NCBI GenBank assembly: GCA_937949995.1
Contig: CALFEO010000001.1
Coordinates: 10,528 to 74,527 of the forward strand
Reading direction: 5' to 3'
DNA from: an uncultured bacterium
GTDB taxonomy: Bacteria > Patescibacteriota > Patescibacteriia > 2-12-FULL-60-25
DNA length: 64,000 bases
Part shown: piece after piece, positions 62,690-64,000 of the stretch
Layout: the number at the start of each line of letters is the position of its first letter
Numbering within the stretch: the first letter of the stretch is position 1
Notes under the pieces: model-generated
What the model was told of the DNA's origin: nothing
What the model saw: the letters and a program-made list of their open reading frames with translations, nothing else
Database searches by the model: none
Made by a program: the position numbers and the translations under genes

Positions 62690-62870
62690 CCGTTATAACG
62701 TCGCACTTATTGCCTGAACCTTGACTGTGCCCCTCGTAGCCGAAGGCGTGGTTCGTTAACGACTCGTCTTGATTACTGCATGAATTTATCAAGATAAAAG
62801 TAACAAGTTTATCAAGGGCAGCCTAAGCTTCTCTTGATAAACTTTAGACTTTATGAACTTTCCACTAGTT
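62690..62870. repeat. ataacg units and family A palindrome
   Basis: Ttataacgtcgcactt, a unique stretch, then tttatcaagataaaag ... cttctcttgataaactttag. No gene. Confidence 0.7.
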
Positions 62871-62909
62871 CGAGATAATCAAATTTCAGACAATATATAA
62901 ATATTATGC

Positions 62910-62915
62910 TATAAT
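62910..62915 (+). promoter_or_regulatory. -10 box of the 62924 gene, leaderless-type
   Basis: TATAAT ends eight bases before the ATG. Confidence 0.5.
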
Positions 62916-62923
62916 CAGCATGT

Positions 62924-63430
62924 ATGGCCTACACACCCGAATCATTGCGAGAAATCGCCAATTCGCAAGATGTTTTTGTTTGGGAAATGCCCGAACACGA
63001 AGTTCGCGAAAGAACATCCAAATGGTATCTTATAGTCAGTCTTATTGCTTTAGTCAGCGTATTATACGGCGTTTTGGCTCAAAACTATCTCTTTGCGCTC
63101 ATAATTTTGATTTGCGCCGTAATCCTGATTTTGGCCGGCAATCAAGATCCGCAAAAAATACTGGTACAAATCGGCCATAACGGCGTAGTTGTCAACGGCG
63201 AATTTGTGGAATTCGATAAATTTGACCATTTTGCCATAATCTATCAACCGCCGTTAACAAAAGTGCTCTATTTAGAGCGAAAAATCAGCTTCAAACCCAG
63301 AATCAAGCTGTTTTTGGAGGACGAAGACCCGATAGCCATCCGCAACCACCTCAAAAAATACGTCCCCGAAAACCTGGAGTTGCGCGAAGAACATATTTCT
63401 GATATTGTAGGGCGGCTATTACGAATCTAA
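62924..63430 (+). CDS. Two-helix membrane protein of Patescibacterial type, unknown function
   Basis: 168 residues. The N-terminal cytoplasmic part (VFVWEMPEHEVRERTSKWYLIVSLI) runs into a helical hairpin (about 34-72, YLIVSLIALVSVLYGVLAQNYLFALIILICAVILILAG), then a soluble beta-rich domain of about 95 residues (VQIGHNGVVVNGEFVEFDKFDHFAIIYQPPLTKVLYLERK, ending VPENLELREEHISDIVGRLLRI). The hairpin followed by a PH-like domain is a layout I know from unnamed Patescibacterial proteins. No enzyme motif is visible. The mRNA is probably leaderless. Confidence 0.8.
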   Translation: MAYTPESLREIANSQDVFVWEMPEHEVRERTSKWYLIVSLIALVSVLYGVLAQNYLFALIILICAVILILAGNQDPQKILVQIGHNGVVVNGEFVEFDKFDHFAIIYQPPLTKVLYLERKISFKPRIKLFLEDEDPIAIRNHLKKYVPENLELREEHISDIVGRLLRI

Positions 63431-63439
63431 ACGCACAAC

Positions 63440-63640
63440 CAAATTAAGAATTAAAAATTAAGAATTAAAAATGATTGAATCGAGCTCAGCTCGATATTCG
63501 GAAGTATATATTAAAATATCACGAAGTGATTCAATGATTTGGCATTAATCATTTGGCATTTGGAATTAAAATAGTGATGCCGTAGGCCACCGACATTCTT
63601 AATTCATAATTTTTAATTCTAAATTTGAATCAAATAGTCG
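63440..63640. repeat. Family F repeats
   Basis: Aattaagaattaaaaattaag units, a central aattcgattcaatgattt-type part with ggcattaatcatttggcat, and a closing attcttaattcataattttta, directly before the tRNA. Confidence 0.75.
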
Positions 63641-63717
63641 GCAGCCGTAGCTCAGCTGGATAGAGCGCTTCCCTGCGAAGGAAGAGGTCAGACGTTCGAA
63701 TCGTCTCGGTTGCACCA
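63641..63717 (+). tRNA. tRNA-Arg(GCG)
   Basis: Acceptor GCAGCCG/CGGTTGC plus encoded ACCA, anticodon stem cttcc/ggaag with loop ctgcgaa (anticodon GCG), T-arm AGACG/CGTCT with TTCGAAT. GCG reads CGC directly; most bacteria use ACG modified to inosine by TadA. Confidence 0.95.
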
Positions 63718-63720
63718 TGT

Positions 63721-63742
63721 AAAATCGCTTTAGGGCGATTTT
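63721..63742 (+). terminator. Hairpin after tRNA-Arg
   Basis: AAAATCGC, loop TTTAGG, GCGATTTT; weak T-run. Confidence 0.55.
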
Positions 63743-63744
63743 AA

Positions 63745-64000
63745 AATTTACAAATAATAAATAAAAAATAATAAAGATAAACCTCTACGCTTCGCTATCG
63801 CTCGCGAAATAACAAATTACAAATAATAAATAATAAAGAAAAATTGCTCTGCTCGCTTTATCATTTGATACTTTATTATTTATTATTTAATTAAGTACCG
63901 CTCGCTTTATTATTTATAACTTTATTATTTTTTATTTTAATGTATTACCGCTCGCTTTATTATTTATAACTTTATTATTTTTTATTTTAATGTATTACCG
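63745..64000. repeat. Family G array running off the window
   Basis: Aataataaataataaag units pass into inverted ctttattatttattattt. From about 63889 the 57-base unit cgctcgctttattatttataactttattatttt repeats in tandem, and the copies still match at the edge. No gene. Confidence 0.85.

Overview
The window reads as a chromosomal segment of a Candidate Phyla Radiation (Patescibacteria, probably Parcubacteria-like) bacterium. The evidence is several two-helix type IV secretion 'pilin' proteins of the kind common in that group, single-copy housekeeping genes separated by repeat-filled gaps, and many starts that sit 7-9 bases behind a -10 box with no Shine-Dalgarno. UGA is used as a stop (the 10464-11360 gene), so the code looks standard. 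The lineage is inferred from style; no marker tree could be run.

Layout. 1-7678: a truncated beta-propeller lipoprotein, a clamp-loader subunit, then a GC-rich island of three exported proteins (two Cys-rich coiled-coil/beta-barrel-like proteins flanking a MopE-like metal-binding lipoprotein), each with its own SD and terminator. 7679-13010: envelope genes (Wzz-like protein, an HtrA-like protein lacking its catalytic serine, two membrane proteins, an AI-2E/PerM permease). 13047-18253: smpB, a tmRNA gene, infC-rpmI-rplT and a large coiled-coil protein. 18268-36232: thrS behind a T-box leader, a baseplate-J-like membrane protein, dnaE, small genes, a half-ferritin, pheST, rseP, murI, a phosphohexomutase and lemA. 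36235-39921: htpX and clpC. 40020-47851: a cell-surface cluster with a VirB/pilin flavour, in which three T4SS-pilin-like membrane hairpins are each fused to a different C-terminal domain (lytic transglycosylase, NlpC/P60-like, formylglycine-generating-enzyme-like), with a propeller protein and a DsbA-fold protein lacking CxxC. 47954-54989: radA, a GIY-YIG gene between inverted repeats, recG, an orphan exported-style gene, a Ca2+/Na+ exchanger and a DUF6498-like protein. 55140-62518: an integrated element abutting tRNA-Ser that carries a large serine recombinase and a two-gene cassette (XRE regulator plus a 1524-residue SF1 helicase/nuclease/zinc-finger protein). 62924-64000: a small membrane protein, tRNA-Arg(GCG) and repeats.

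The most promising undescribed system is the element at 55140-62518. Its end sequences occur three times around a TGGCGG core: chromosome-core-left end, right end-core-left end (inverted, inside the element), and right end-core-tRNA. That is what attL, a leftover attP and attR would look like. Copies of the ends differ exactly where one perfect mini-hairpin has been swapped for another. Its cargo resembles helicase-nuclease anti-phage systems but I cannot match it to a named one.

A second theme is repeats. At least nine short palindromic or tandem families fill nearly every intergenic gap, and one of them (GACGTTCGACGTT-type) also sits in frame inside dnaE, pheT, the phosphohexomutase gene and radA.
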